Shown here one piece after another: positions 34,318-42,989 of a DNA stretch of 64,000 nucleotides. The notes under the pieces are model-generated. The model was not told the origin of the DNA. It worked only from the letters and a program-made list of their open reading frames with translations, and made no database searches. The stretch is from the NCBI RefSeq assembly GCF_009857435.1, contig NZ_WWCK01000003.1, positions 496,001 through 560,000 on the forward strand, in the 5' to 3' direction. The DNA comes from Duganella rivi (GTDB taxonomy: Bacteria > Pseudomonadota > Gammaproteobacteria > Burkholderiales > Burkholderiaceae_D). Both the position numbers and the translations under genes were made by a program. The first letter of the stretch is position 1. Every line of letters begins with the position of its first letter.

Positions 34318-35325
34318 TTAGATAAGCTTCACCAGTTGTTTGCCGAAATTACGCCCTTGCAGCAGGCCCATAAACGCTTCCGGTGCAGCGGCCAAGCCGT
34401 TCGCCACCGATTCGCGGTACTTAATTTGACGATTGGCGACCAGCACGGCCAATTCCTGCAAGCCCTGCTGCCAGTACTCCATGTGTTCGGTGATGATGAA
34501 ACCGCGCAGCGTCAAACGATTCAGCAGCAGCGCGCGGGTGTTCTTGATTGACATATCGGCGCCGTTGAAGCCGCCGATCAAGCCGCACAGCGCGATGCGG
34601 GCGAAGGCGTTGGTGCGTGCCAGCGCCGCGTCGAAGCAAACGCCGCCGACGTTTTCAAAAATGGCGTCAACACCGTCCGGCGTGGCGGCGGCCAGATCAG
34701 CCTCCAGATTGCCGGCCTTGTAATCGACGCAGGCATCGAAGCCCAGTTCTTTGACCACGTAATTGCACTTCTCCGCGCCGCCCGCGATGCCGACCACGCG
34801 GCAGCCACGCAGCCGCGCCAACTGGCCGACTACGCTGCCGACAGCTCCGCTCGCAGCCGATACCACCACCGTTTCACCGGCCGCCGCTTCCATGATCTGA
34901 TTGAAGCCGTACCACGCCGCCATGCCCGGCATGCCGACCACGCCGAGGAAGGCCGATAGCGGAATCCGCGTGGTGTCCAGCTTGCGCAGCAGCACGCCGT
35001 CGGACACGCCCATCTCGGCCCAGCCCAGCGTGCCGTTGACGTACTCGCCGACTTTGTAGAACTCATTGCGCGAGGCCACCACTTGGCCGACCGTGCCGCC
35101 TATCATGGTCTCGTCCAGCGCTTGCGAGGCGGCGTAGCTGCCCGCCTTGCTCATGCGGCCGCGCATATAGGGGTCGAGCGACAGGTAGTGGTTGCGGATC
35201 AAGACCTCGCCTTCAGCCAGTGCCGGCACCGGCACCGTCTCAAGGCGGAAATTCTCCGGCGCGACCGGGCCGCGCGGACGCGCCGCCAGCACGATGCGCT
35301 GGTATGACTCAGGAATCTCCAGCAT
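34318..35325 (-). CDS. Zinc-independent MDR NADP-dependent oxidoreductase (CurA/leukotriene reductase-like)
   Basis: A 335-residue medium-chain reductase. It begins with RIVLAARPRGPVAPENFRLE and SLDPYMRGRM, has the nucleotide loop VSAASGAVGSVVGQLARLRG and ends with LLQGRNFGKQLVKL, the pattern of CurA/prostaglandin reductase-like enzymes that reduce alpha,beta-unsaturated ketones with NADPH. Zinc ligands are absent. It sits 2 bases after one SDR and 2 before the next, so the block is tightly co-translated. Confidence 0.88.
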   Translation of the reverse strand: MLEIPESYQRIVLAARPRGPVAPENFRLETVPVPALAEGEVLIRNHYLSLDPYMRGRMSKAGSYAASQALDETMIGGTVGQVVASRNEFYKVGEYVNGTLGWAEMGVSDGVLLRKLDTTRIPLSAFLGVVGMPGMAAWYGFNQIMEAAAGETVVVSAASGAVGSVVGQLARLRGCRVVGIAGGAEKCNYVVKELGFDACVDYKAGNLEADLAAATPDGVDAIFENVGGVCFDAALARTNAFARIALCGLIGGFNGADMSIKNTRALLLNRLTLRGFIITEHMEYWQQGLQELAVLVANRQIKYRESVANGLAAAPEAFMGLLQGRNFGKQLVKLI

Positions 35326-35327
35326 GC

Positions 35328-36107
35328 TCAGACCGCCGATACGCCGCCGTCCACGGCCAGGATTTGGCCGGTGATGTGTTTGCCTGCGTCAGACGCGAAC
35401 AGGACTGCTGCGCCTTTCAGGTCTTCGTCATCGCCGAGGCGGTTCAGCGGTGCATGCTGGGTCAGCTGGTCGCCCATCACCGACAGCAAGCCCTTGGTCA
35501 TCTTCGACGGGAAGAAGCCCGGCGCCAGCGCGTTGACGGTGATGCCGTGGCGGCCCCATTCGCCGGCCAGCGTGCGGGTGAAGTTGACCAGCGCGCCTTT
35601 CGAGGTGTTGTAGGCGATGGTTTGCATGGTGCCCGGCGGGTTGCCGGCCAAGCCTGCAATCGAAGCGATGTTGATGATGCGGCCTTGGCCGCGTGGAATC
35701 ATCGAGCGCTTGCCGACCAGTTGCGACACCACGAAGATGCTGCGGATATTCAGATCCATCACCTTGTCCCACGCTTCGACCGGGTGGTCTTCGGCAGGCG
35801 CGCCCCAGCTGGCGCCGGCGTTATTGATCAGGATGTCGATGTGGCCGAGATGGGAAATCGCGCCATCCACCAGTTGCGCGGCTTGCTCGTCGTTCGACAA
35901 GTCGGCGGCGATGGCGTGCGCGTTGACGCCGTGCTGCGTCAGGAAGGCCACCGCTTCATCGAGTTCGGATTGCTTGCGCGACGAGACCACGACTTTGGCG
36001 CCCTGCTCGCCCAGCGCCAGCGCCATTTGCAAGCCGAGGCCGCGCGAGCCGCCGGTCACCAGCGCGGTCTTGCCGGTCAGCGAAAACAGTTCTTGGGTAG
36101 TCCGCAT
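35328..36107 (-). CDS. SDR family oxidoreductase (FabG-like)
   Basis: A 259-residue classical SDR with TGGSRGLGLQMA (cofactor loop), NNAGASWG, INIASIAGLAGNPPG, the catalytic YNTSK and a normal DGGVSAV end. It could be a 3-hydroxyacyl-CoA/ACP or gluconate-type dehydrogenase. Position 3 in the thiolase operon favours a hydroxyacyl-CoA substrate. It is 19 bases downstream of the acyl-CoA dehydrogenase. Confidence 0.88.
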   Translation of the reverse strand: MRTTQELFSLTGKTALVTGGSRGLGLQMALALGEQGAKVVVSSRKQSELDEAVAFLTQHGVNAHAIAADLSNDEQAAQLVDGAISHLGHIDILINNAGASWGAPAEDHPVEAWDKVMDLNIRSIFVVSQLVGKRSMIPRGQGRIINIASIAGLAGNPPGTMQTIAYNTSKGALVNFTRTLAGEWGRHGITVNALAPGFFPSKMTKGLLSVMGDQLTQHAPLNRLGDDEDLKGAAVLFASDAGKHITGQILAVDGGVSAV

Positions 36108-36126
36108 ATTGTCTCCTTCTTCGATG

Positions 36127-37968
36127 TTAGAACCACGCGTCTTGCATATCGAGCGTTGTGGTGTCTATGCTGGCCAGCAGTTCCAGCTGCGGGCCGATTT
36201 TGGGCAGCTCCCAACGGAAGAAATAGCGGGAGGCTTGCAGTTTGCCGCGATAGAAATCGGCGTCACCTTGCTGCAGCGATGCCGCAGCCAGCAAGGCTTG
36301 CTGTAGCCATATCCACGCGACCACCACGTGACCGCATGCTTCCAGATAGGTGCTGGCGTTGGCCAGCGTCTTGTTCATGTCGCCGACAGCATACAGCTTT
36401 TGCGTGGTTTGCTCCAAGGCCTGCCATGCCTGTTCGAGCGCGTCGGCATGGGCCAGCAGCTCCTTGCCGATGTCGGCGTAGCCCACCGGCGCCACGTCCG
36501 GCGCGCCGACGCTGCCGCGCACTTTACGTACCGTTTTGCGGATCTCGCTGCCAAATGCCTTGAACAAGGCGCCATCTTGCAGCGAAACTTTGCGGCCCAG
36601 CAGATCGAGGCCGTGAATGCCGTGCGTGCCTTCGTGAATCGCGTTCAGGCGATTGTCGCGGTAGAACTGTTCGACGTTGTACTCGCGCGTGTAGCCGTAG
36701 CCGCCGTGCACCTGGATCGCCAGCGAGTTGGCCTCCACGCACCATTGCGACGGCCAGGACTTGGTAATCGGGGTAAGGAAGTCCAGCAGCCGCGCCGCAT
36801 GTTCGCGTGCCTCCGGCGTTGCCGCGCTGTTTTGCTCATCGACCAGGCGGGCGCTGTAAAGCACGAGGCCAAGGCCTCCTTCGACGTATGCCTTCTGCGC
36901 CAGCAGCATGCGCCGCACGTCGGTGTGCTCGATGATCGGCAGTTGCGGTTGGGCTGGATCTTTCTGCGCTGGATGGCGGCCTTGCGGACGATTGCGCGCA
37001 TAATCCAGCGCGTGCAGATAACCGGTGTAGCCCAGCACCGCTGCGCCGAGACCGACACCGATGCGCGCCTCGTTCATCATGTGGAACATATTGGCCAAGC
37101 CGTGATGCGGCTTGCCGACCAGGTAGCCGATCGCACCGCCCTTCTCGCCAAAATTGAGCAGGCAATTGGTGGTGCCGCGATTGCCCATCTTGTGATTGAG
37201 GCCGGCCAGCGCCACATCGTTGCGCGCGCCGAGGCTGCCGTCGTCGTTGACCAGGAACTTCGGCACGATGAACAGCGAGATGCCTTTCACGCCTGGAATC
37301 AGCTTGCCGTCCTCGCCGGGAATCTTGGCCAGCACGAGGTGGATGATGTTTTCGGCCAGTTCGTGTTCACCCGCCGAAATCCACATCTTGTTGCCGGTCA
37401 GTCGATATTGATGCTCGCCGTCCGGCTCGGCGCGGGTGGTGATGTCCGACAGGCTGGAGCCGGCCTGCGGCTCGGACAAGCACATGGTGCCGAAGAACCG
37501 CCCCTCCAGCATCGGATTGACGAAGCGCTGGATTTGCTCCGGCGTACCGGTCTTGAGCAAGGTATTAGCATTGCTCATGGTGAGGAAGGTGTAGGCCGAG
37601 GTGCTGACGTTGGCGGCCGTGAAGTAGGCCGCCAGCGCTTTCTCGACCACCACCGGCAGCTGCATGCCGCCGCGTTCGAAGTCCTGACCGGCCGCCATCA
37701 GGCCGGCTTTGGAGAAGGCTTCCAGCGCCGTCTTCACCTCGGGGATGATCTGCACCTTGCCGTCGACCACGTGCGGCTCGTGGCTGTCGGCCTTCTTGTT
37801 GTGCGTGGCGAACAGCTCGGTGGCGAGCCGTTCGGCGGTATCAATGGCGGCGTCGAAGGTTTCACGGTTGTGATCCTGGAAGCGCGGGCGCTGGGTCAGC
37901 GCCTCCGCATCCAGCCATTCGTACAGCATGAACGCCAGGTCGCGGCGCGACAGAATGGTCGAGTCCAT
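36127..37968 (-). CDS. Acyl-CoA dehydrogenase with C-terminal extension (FadE-like group)
   Basis: A 613-residue flavoprotein that introduces the first double bond in beta-oxidation. Visible are MCLSEPQAGSSLSDITTRA and GNKMWISAGEHEL (FAD/substrate contacts), LNHKMGNRGTTNC, and NAIHEGTHGIHGLDLLGRK with the likely catalytic Glu. The ~130-residue C-terminal domain and N-terminal extra region mark the longer betaproteobacterial class. ATG 37968 is 5 bases after the thiolase stop. It is the second gene of the operon. Confidence 0.92.
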   Translation of the reverse strand: MDSTILSRRDLAFMLYEWLDAEALTQRPRFQDHNRETFDAAIDTAERLATELFATHNKKADSHEPHVVDGKVQIIPEVKTALEAFSKAGLMAAGQDFERGGMQLPVVVEKALAAYFTAANVSTSAYTFLTMSNANTLLKTGTPEQIQRFVNPMLEGRFFGTMCLSEPQAGSSLSDITTRAEPDGEHQYRLTGNKMWISAGEHELAENIIHLVLAKIPGEDGKLIPGVKGISLFIVPKFLVNDDGSLGARNDVALAGLNHKMGNRGTTNCLLNFGEKGGAIGYLVGKPHHGLANMFHMMNEARIGVGLGAAVLGYTGYLHALDYARNRPQGRHPAQKDPAQPQLPIIEHTDVRRMLLAQKAYVEGGLGLVLYSARLVDEQNSAATPEAREHAARLLDFLTPITKSWPSQWCVEANSLAIQVHGGYGYTREYNVEQFYRDNRLNAIHEGTHGIHGLDLLGRKVSLQDGALFKAFGSEIRKTVRKVRGSVGAPDVAPVGYADIGKELLAHADALEQAWQALEQTTQKLYAVGDMNKTLANASTYLEACGHVVVAWIWLQQALLAAASLQQGDADFYRGKLQASRYFFRWELPKIGPQLELLASIDTTTLDMQDAWF

Positions 37969-37973
37969 GCGGC

Positions 37974-39152
37974 TTACACCACTTCGAACAAGCCTGCCGC
38001 TCCTTGACCGCCACCGATACACATGGTGACGACCACATATTTCACGCCACGGCGCTTGCCTTCAATCAGCGCATGGCCGACCAGGCGCGCGCCGGAGACG
38101 CCGTACGGATGGCCAACGGCAATCGCGCCGCCGTTCACGTTCAGGCGATCCATCGGGATGCCGAGCTTGTCGGCGCAGTACAGTACTTGCACGGCAAACG
38201 CTTCGTTCAATTCCCACAGGCCGATGTCTTCAACTTTCAGGCCGGCTTTCTTCAACAGCTTAGGAATCGCAAACACCGGGCCGATGCCCATTTCATCCGG
38301 CTCGCAGCCGGCGACCGCGAAGCCGCGGAATACACCCAGAGGTTGCAGACCTTTGGCGGCCGCCACTTGCGCACTCATCACGATAGACATCGAGCCGCCG
38401 TCCGAGAACTGGCTGGCGTTGCCTGCGCTGATCACGCCGCCTGGCACAGCGGTACGGATTTTGGACACGCCTTCATAAGTGGTATCGGCACGGATGCCTT
38501 CGTCGGCCGAAATCGTCACTTCCTTGGACAGCAGCATGCCGCTGGCCTTGTCGGCCACCCCCATCACCGTGGTCATCGGCACGATTTCCGCGTCAAACAA
38601 ACCGGCAGCTTGCGCAGCGGCGGCGCGCTGCTGGCTTTGCACGCCGTATTCATCCTGGCGCTCGCGGCTGATGCTGTAGCGCTTGGCGACGGTCTCGGCG
38701 GTTTGCAGCATCGGCCAGTAGATTTCCGGCTTGTTCTGCGACAGCCAGACTTCCTTGTACATATGCATATTCATTTCCTGCTGCACGCAGGAGATCGATT
38801 CGACACCGCCGGCGGCGTAGATGTCGCCCTCGCCGGCAATGATGCGCTGGGCCGCCGTGGCAATGGTTTGCAGGCCGGATGAGCAGAAACGGTTGATGGT
38901 CATGCCGGCGGTGGTGACCGGGCAGCCGCCGCGAATGGCGATCTGGCGGGCGATATTGCCGCCGGTCGCGCCTTCGGGATTGGCGCAGCCGACCAGCACA
39001 TCTTCCACTTCACCGGCCTCGATGCCGGCGCGCTGGATCGCAGCTTGCAGCACGTGGCCGCCCAGCGTGGCGCCGTGCGTCATATTGAACGCGCCCTTCC
39101 AGGACTTGGCCAAACCCGTGCGGGCGGTAGATACAATGACGGCGTCAATCAT
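37974..39152 (-). CDS. Acetyl-CoA acyltransferase (thiolase)
   Basis: A 392-residue thiolase. NRFCSSGLQ carries the nucleophile Cys90, [20 protein letters not shown] the active His and [11 protein letters not shown] the second Cys. The Tyr in GHPYG replaces the usual Leu/Ile and is common in degradative thiolases. It first performs the cleavage step of beta-oxidation as lead gene of a six-gene operon running to 32994. A promoter with an internal quasi-palindromic site lies upstream. A biosynthetic role (PHB) is less likely given the acyl-CoA dehydrogenase partner. Confidence 0.93.
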   Translation of the reverse strand: MIDAVIVSTARTGLAKSWKGAFNMTHGATLGGHVLQAAIQRAGIEAGEVEDVLVGCANPEGATGGNIARQIAIRGGCPVTTAGMTINRFCSSGLQTIATAAQRIIAGEGDIYAAGGVESISCVQQEMNMHMYKEVWLSQNKPEIYWPMLQTAETVAKRYSISRERQDEYGVQSQQRAAAAQAAGLFDAEIVPMTTVMGVADKASGMLLSKEVTISADEGIRADTTYEGVSKIRTAVPGGVISAGNASQFSDGGSMSIVMSAQVAAAKGLQPLGVFRGFAVAGCEPDEMGIGPVFAIPKLLKKAGLKVEDIGLWELNEAFAVQVLYCADKLGIPMDRLNVNGGAIAVGHPYGVSGARLVGHALIEGKRRGVKYVVVTMCIGGGQGAAGLFEVV

Positions 39153-39192
39153 GAGAGTCTCCTATGGAATGAGGTGTTATTCGACCCAGAAT

Positions 39193-39220
39193 AGCATATT
39201 TTTAGTACGGTCGTTCGCAA
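39193..39220 (-). promoter_or_regulatory. Promoter with operator for the thiolase operon
   Basis: On the minus strand TTGCGA and TATGCT are 16 bases apart, and GAACGACCGT (39216-39207) lies between them. The same 10-mer recurs near the promoter of the fadJ-like gene. A TetR-type repressor of fatty-acid genes is the likely reader. The rest of the 39153-39356 gap has no gene. Confidence 0.5.
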
Positions 39221-39356
39221 ATATTTATGTAAGTTTGGCGTAAGTTTGGTGAAAGAATGACGTAAGGTTAAGGGTACAGACTGAGATCAAGCTGACGAAG
39301 TAGTAACTATCTCGGCTGGGGAAAAACATCCTACAAAATCAAAGGAGACACACATC

Positions 39357-41051
39357 ATGGCAAATACAGGAACGGCTGATCCGCGCGCAGCGGGCAAGGC
39401 CACCCCGATTACTGCCGAAGAACGCAAAGTGATTTTTGCGTCCTCGCTCGGCACGGTATTCGAATGGTACGACTTTTATCTGTACGGCTCGCTGGCGCCA
39501 ATTATCGCCAAGCAGTTCTTCATCGGCGAACCGACCACCACCTTCATCTTCGCGCTGCTGGCATTTGCGGCGGGCTTTATCGTACGTCCATTCGGCGCCG
39601 TGGTGTTTGGCCGCCTCGGCGACATGATCGGCCGTAAATACACCTTCCTGATCACCATCCTGATCATGGGCGCGTCCACCTTCATTGTCGGCTTACTGCC
39701 CGGATACGCGGCGATCGGTATTGCCGCGCCTATTGTTCTGGTGGGATTACGGATCTTGCAAGGCTTGGCACTGGGTGGCGAGTATGGTGGCGCAGCCACC
39801 TACGTGGCCGAACATGCACCGCACGGCAAGCGCGGCTCGTTCACGGCGTGGATCCAAACAACTGCGACCTTGGGCCTGTTCCTGTCGCTGCTGGTGATTC
39901 TGGGCACCCGTACTGCGGTCGGTGAAGAAGCTTTCAATGCCTGGGGCTGGCGCGTGCCGTTCCTGGTATCGGTGCTGCTGCTGGGCATCTCGGTGTGGAT
40001 TCGCCTGTCGATGAATGAATCGCCGGCCTTCGCCAAGATGAAAGCCGAAGGCAAAACCTCGAAGGCGCCGCTGAGCGAAGCCTTCGGCCAGTGGAAAAAC
40101 CTGAAAGTGGTGATTCTGGCACTGGTTGGCCTGACCATGGGCCAGGCGGTGGTGTGGTACACCGGCCAGTTCTACGCACTGTTCTTCATGACCCAAGTGT
40201 TGAAGATCGACAGTGCTACCGCCAACATCATGACCGCGCTGTCGCTGGCGCTGGCCACCCCGTTCTTCATCTTCTTCGGCATTTTGTCGGACAAGATCGG
40301 CCGCAAATTCATCATCCTCGGCGGCTGCGTGCTGGCTGCTGCCACCTACTTCCCACTGTTCGGCGCGCTGACCCACTACGGCAACCCGCAGCTGGAAGCG
40401 GCGCTGAAAAACTCGCCGGTGGTGGTGTATGCTGATCCTGCTTCGTGCCACTTCCTGTTCAACCCGACCGCGACCAAGAAATTCCCATCGTCGTGCGACA
40501 TCGCCACCGGCATGTTGTCCAACGCTTCGGTGAACTACACCACGCAAGATGCGCCAGCTGGCAGCGTGGCGAAAATCAAGGTCGGCGACAAGGAAATCAC
40601 CTCCTTCAATGCCGTCATGACGGCTGACGGCCTGAACTTCGACAAAGCCTCGAAAGACAGCGAAGCGGCGCTGAAGAAAGAGGTGGCGGCAGCGGTGAAA
40701 GCGGCCGGCTACCCAGCCAAGGCGGACGACACCCAGATCAACAAGCCGATGATGGTCTTGATCCTGTTCATCCTGGTGCTGTACGTGACCATGGTGTACG
40801 GCCCGATCGCGGCCATGCTGGTGGAAATGTTCCCGACGCGCATCCGCTACACCTCGATGTCGCTGCCATACCACATCGGTAACGGCTGGTTCGGCGGCCT
40901 GCTGCCAACCATCTCGTTCGCGCTGGTGGCATTCAAGGGCGACATCTACTACGGCCTGTGGTATCCGATCATCATCGCCCTGATCACCGTCGTGATCGGC
41001 GTGCTGTTCGTCGGTGAAACCAAAGACAACAACATCTACGCGGCCGACTAA
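39357..41051 (+). CDS. MHS-type MFS transporter with large periplasmic insertion
   Basis: A 564-residue major facilitator with 12 expected helices. FEWYDFYLYGSLAPII at the N terminus and GRLGDMIGRKYTF are hallmarks of the metabolite:H+ symporter family (ShiA/ProP/KgtP-like). A polar segment of about 120 residues (~345-465) with two Cys (ASCHFLF, PSSCDIATG) interrupts the second half and probably forms a disulfide-linked periplasmic domain, since most relatives have ~430-450 residues. The start has AAAGGAG. It likely imports a small organic acid or zwitterion. A strong terminator follows. Confidence 0.87.
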   Translation: MANTGTADPRAAGKATPITAEERKVIFASSLGTVFEWYDFYLYGSLAPIIAKQFFIGEPTTTFIFALLAFAAGFIVRPFGAVVFGRLGDMIGRKYTFLITILIMGASTFIVGLLPGYAAIGIAAPIVLVGLRILQGLALGGEYGGAATYVAEHAPHGKRGSFTAWIQTTATLGLFLSLLVILGTRTAVGEEAFNAWGWRVPFLVSVLLLGISVWIRLSMNESPAFAKMKAEGKTSKAPLSEAFGQWKNLKVVILALVGLTMGQAVVWYTGQFYALFFMTQVLKIDSATANIMTALSLALATPFFIFFGILSDKIGRKFIILGGCVLAAATYFPLFGALTHYGNPQLEAALKNSPVVVYADPASCHFLFNPTATKKFPSSCDIATGMLSNASVNYTTQDAPAGSVAKIKVGDKEITSFNAVMTADGLNFDKASKDSEAALKKEVAAAVKAAGYPAKADDTQINKPMMVLILFILVLYVTMVYGPIAAMLVEMFPTRIRYTSMSLPYHIGNGWFGGLLPTISFALVAFKGDIYYGLWYPIIIALITVVIGVLFVGETKDNNIYAAD

Positions 41052-41068
41052 GCTCCGCCGCCAAACCG

Positions 41069-41093
41069 AAAGCCGCCTCCGGGCGGCTTTTTT
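41069..41093 (+). terminator. Rho-independent terminator of MFS gene
   Basis: AAAGCCGCC-TCCG-GGCGGCTTT followed by TTT. Its T-tract merges with the left end of the RAYT element inverted repeat. Confidence 0.85.
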
Positions 41094-41124
41094 ATTCGGG
41101 GTCAGTTCTGCCAATCGCACACGA
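41088..41124 (+). repeat. Left terminal inverted repeat of RAYT element
   Basis: Reads TTTTTTATTCGGGGTCAG then TTCTGCCAATCGCACACGA. It also contains one half of a CGGGGTC...GACCCCG hairpin (41097-41129) that the right end lacks. Confidence 0.85.
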
Positions 41125-41172
41125 CCCCGGCCGTAGACCATCCATCCGTTGGATCACGCGGCTGACTGTACG

Positions 41173-41970
41173 TTAGGAAATCCCGAAATGGAAGGCTATC
41201 TGAGTCATGGTGTAGGCAGTAGAGTGGTACGCCTCAAATATTGCCATGTCACGGTCGGTGAACTTGGCCTCGTACTCTGCCAGCGATAGCGCCATTGCGC
41301 GCCGATGCTCTTTCGTCACCTCACTTAGTGAAACACCCGCCTGACAACTACGATGGCGCGAAACAAATGCATCATCTCCAAGTATCAGCTGATGACGTGT
41401 CCGTTTGATTGGGCTCGCTTCGCCTATTCCCGCAAGCACGAAATGCCGGTATGCCTCCATAGCCTCTTGGCGGCTAGTGCCGAACAGCGCCAGGATCCAA
41501 TCGGTTTGCAGCCAAACTGGGGGGCATGGTTGCTGCGTCATGAAGTGATAACTGCTCCAGTTCCAATCAGCAATATCAGAGACCATTCCGGCGCGAACGG
41601 GATTCAGCACGACATAGCGAGCTAGCTCTCTAAGATAGAGATCTTTCTGCACCAGGATGGCCTTATAGCGTCCTTGAAAAAGATGCCCAACCACTTGATG
41701 CCTGCGATTGAAGTACTGAGAGTAAAGCCCGTTGAGCTGGCGCATGCCTCGCGATAAATTGGCCTCACCGGTCTCCAATAGCAGATGGTAGTGATTGGTC
41801 ATCTGGCAGAAACTATGGACGCTGAAGTTAAAGCGAGCGCACGTACTGGCCAGCATGCTCAGCCAGGCTAAGCGATCAGTGTCATCTCGGTAAATTGCCT
41901 GTTGCCGATCTCCGCGCGCAGTAACGTGGTAAATAGCATCGGCGAATTCTAGTCGTAAAGGTCGGCTCAT
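41173..41970 (-). CDS. RAYT transposase, C-terminal helix-turn-helix truncated by a stop codon
   Basis: A 265-residue Y1-type HUH transposase: MSRPLRLEFADAIYHVTARG start, HUH motif TNHYHLLLE (H60, H62), catalytic Tyr119 in ARYVVLNPVRAGMV, and GHLFQGRYKA. The C terminus is a helix-turn-helix tail (YTMTQIAFHFGIS) that stops at a TAA. Beyond this stop the same frame continues RTVSRVIQRMDG, completing a standard HTH recognition helix, and would end at a TAA inside the left inverted repeat (41092). The TAA at 41175-41173 is thus probably a nonsense change of a Tyr or similar codon. The catalytic core is intact; activity may be reduced. Confidence 0.85.
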   Translation of the reverse strand: MSRPLRLEFADAIYHVTARGDRQQAIYRDDTDRLAWLSMLASTCARFNFSVHSFCQMTNHYHLLLETGEANLSRGMRQLNGLYSQYFNRRHQVVGHLFQGRYKAILVQKDLYLRELARYVVLNPVRAGMVSDIADWNWSSYHFMTQQPCPPVWLQTDWILALFGTSRQEAMEAYRHFVLAGIGEASPIKRTRHQLILGDDAFVSRHRSCQAGVSLSEVTKEHRRAMALSLAEYEAKFTDRDMAIFEAYHSTAYTMTQIAFHFGIS

Positions 41971-42055
41971 AAAGACCACCTTACACCACCTAAGCCTCGC
42001 CCAATTGAGCAAGATCACAGCTCTTGACGCCAGTCTTACGCCGCTATGGACTAGC

Positions 42056-42092
42056 TCGTGTGCGATTGGCAGAACTGACCCCGAATAAAAAA
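42056..42092 (-). repeat. Right terminal inverted repeat of RAYT element
   Basis: Exact reverse complement of 41088-41124. The outer A7 run belongs to the terminator of the neighbouring PEP-CTERM gene. Confidence 0.85.
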
Positions 42093-42111
42093 ACCGCTCC
42101 GGGAGGAGCGG
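42087..42111 (-). terminator. Rho-independent terminator of PEP-CTERM gene
   Basis: On the minus strand CCGCTCC-TCCC-GGAGCGG followed by seven T. It faces the MFS terminator across the RAYT element. Confidence 0.8.
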
Positions 42112-42171
42112 TGAAATTCATACCCAAGGAGTCCCTTACTTCGGTATTGCCTTACTTCAGCTTCTTACTAC

Positions 42172-42804
42172 TTATTGCTGCTTGCGGCGGCGCACGACGG
42201 CGCCGACCAGGACGAGGCCGCCGAGCAGCATGGCGTAGGTTCCCGGTTCAGGAACTGCCGCGATGCTCGACGAACCAAACTCTAACCGCAGACCGGTCGG
42301 ATTGCCGCCGTTCTGTGCCCAGTTGCTGACCACGAAATCCAACTTGTTGAGACCGTTCACGAAGCCACTGTTGGCGCCGAAATCGGTCCAGCTGGTAAAG
42401 CCGGTGGCGTTGCCGATGATGGTGTTGTTGAGCTTAACCACGACCGAGTTGTCAGCCGCCAGGCGCCCTACAAACGACGCGGTGCTCGCATCGAAACCGC
42501 TGAGGTTGAATTTCAGGGTGTAGGTGTAGGTGCCGGCGCTCGCTGGATCAAAGCTGTCGGCCTGATTCGCGGTCGGCGTGATCCATTTCGAGACGCCGTC
42601 GTTGGCCAGCCATGGGCCGATCGGCCATTGGCTATCGTAGGTGATGATCGGGGTGGTGCTGACAGCCGAGCTCAAGCTGTAGTTGCTGTCGACCGAACCG
42701 CTGGCGCCAACGCCAGTATTTTTCAGGCCGGTGATGCTGGCAGCGTGTACGGAGGTGAATGCGGTGAACGCCAGCGCAGCGGCGGCGATAAAGGTGCGTT
42801 TCAT
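42172..42804 (-). CDS. PEP-CTERM protein, paralog 1
   Basis: A 210-residue secreted protein with signal peptide MKRTFIAAAALAFTAFTSVHA and mature start SITGLKNTGVGASGSVD. The body is a beta-sandwich-like domain (TYTYTLKFNLSGFDASTASF, NSVVVKLNNTIIG, NPTGLRLEFGSS), then VPEPGTYAMLLGGLVLVGAV and RRRKQQ. The tail should be processed by an exosortase encoded elsewhere. It is a clear paralog of the next gene upstream. Start 42804 gives a clean signal peptide. It has its own terminator. Confidence 0.88.
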   Translation of the reverse strand: MKRTFIAAAALAFTAFTSVHAASITGLKNTGVGASGSVDSNYSLSSAVSTTPIITYDSQWPIGPWLANDGVSKWITPTANQADSFDPASAGTYTYTLKFNLSGFDASTASFVGRLAADNSVVVKLNNTIIGNATGFTSWTDFGANSGFVNGLNKLDFVVSNWAQNGGNPTGLRLEFGSSSIAAVPEPGTYAMLLGGLVLVGAVVRRRKQQ

Positions 42805-42932
42805 GTGAGCCTCTAAAAAAGGTTGGTTTGTCATGTCAGCCAGCATCAGTGAGGATGCTTGGATTTCATCGAACCGTTTTTTAGGGCGTCGAAAGATGGG
42901 TGCTGTTGCAGCGAATTATAACGGGCTTTTTT

Positions 42933-42981
42933 AAAAAATGCCCACATGCCATTAAAATTTCTTTAAGGAACGTGGGCATTT
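42933..42981 (-). terminator. Long-loop terminator between PEP-CTERM paralogs
   Basis: AAATGCCCAC (42936-42945) pairs with GTGGGCATTT (42972-42981) over a 26-base AT-rich loop. On the minus strand it is followed by a T-run. It ends the upstream paralog transcript. Confidence 0.65.
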
Positions 42982-42989
42982 ACCACACT

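Larger units (their letters stand above)
41088..42092. mobile_element. RAYT (REP-associated tyrosine transposase) element
   Basis: A ~1.0-kb unit bounded by exact 37-base inverted repeats and holding one transposase gene on the minus strand. It sits exactly between two convergent terminators (MFS gene on the left, PEP-CTERM gene on the right); the T-tracts of both terminators form the outermost bases of the repeats. No target duplication is apparent, as expected for HUH enzymes. Confidence 0.75.

Noticed and set aside
39747..41141. 464-codon minus-strand frame opposite the MHS transporter
   Set aside because: Shadow of the transporter; His/Gln-rich and runs into the RAYT repeat.
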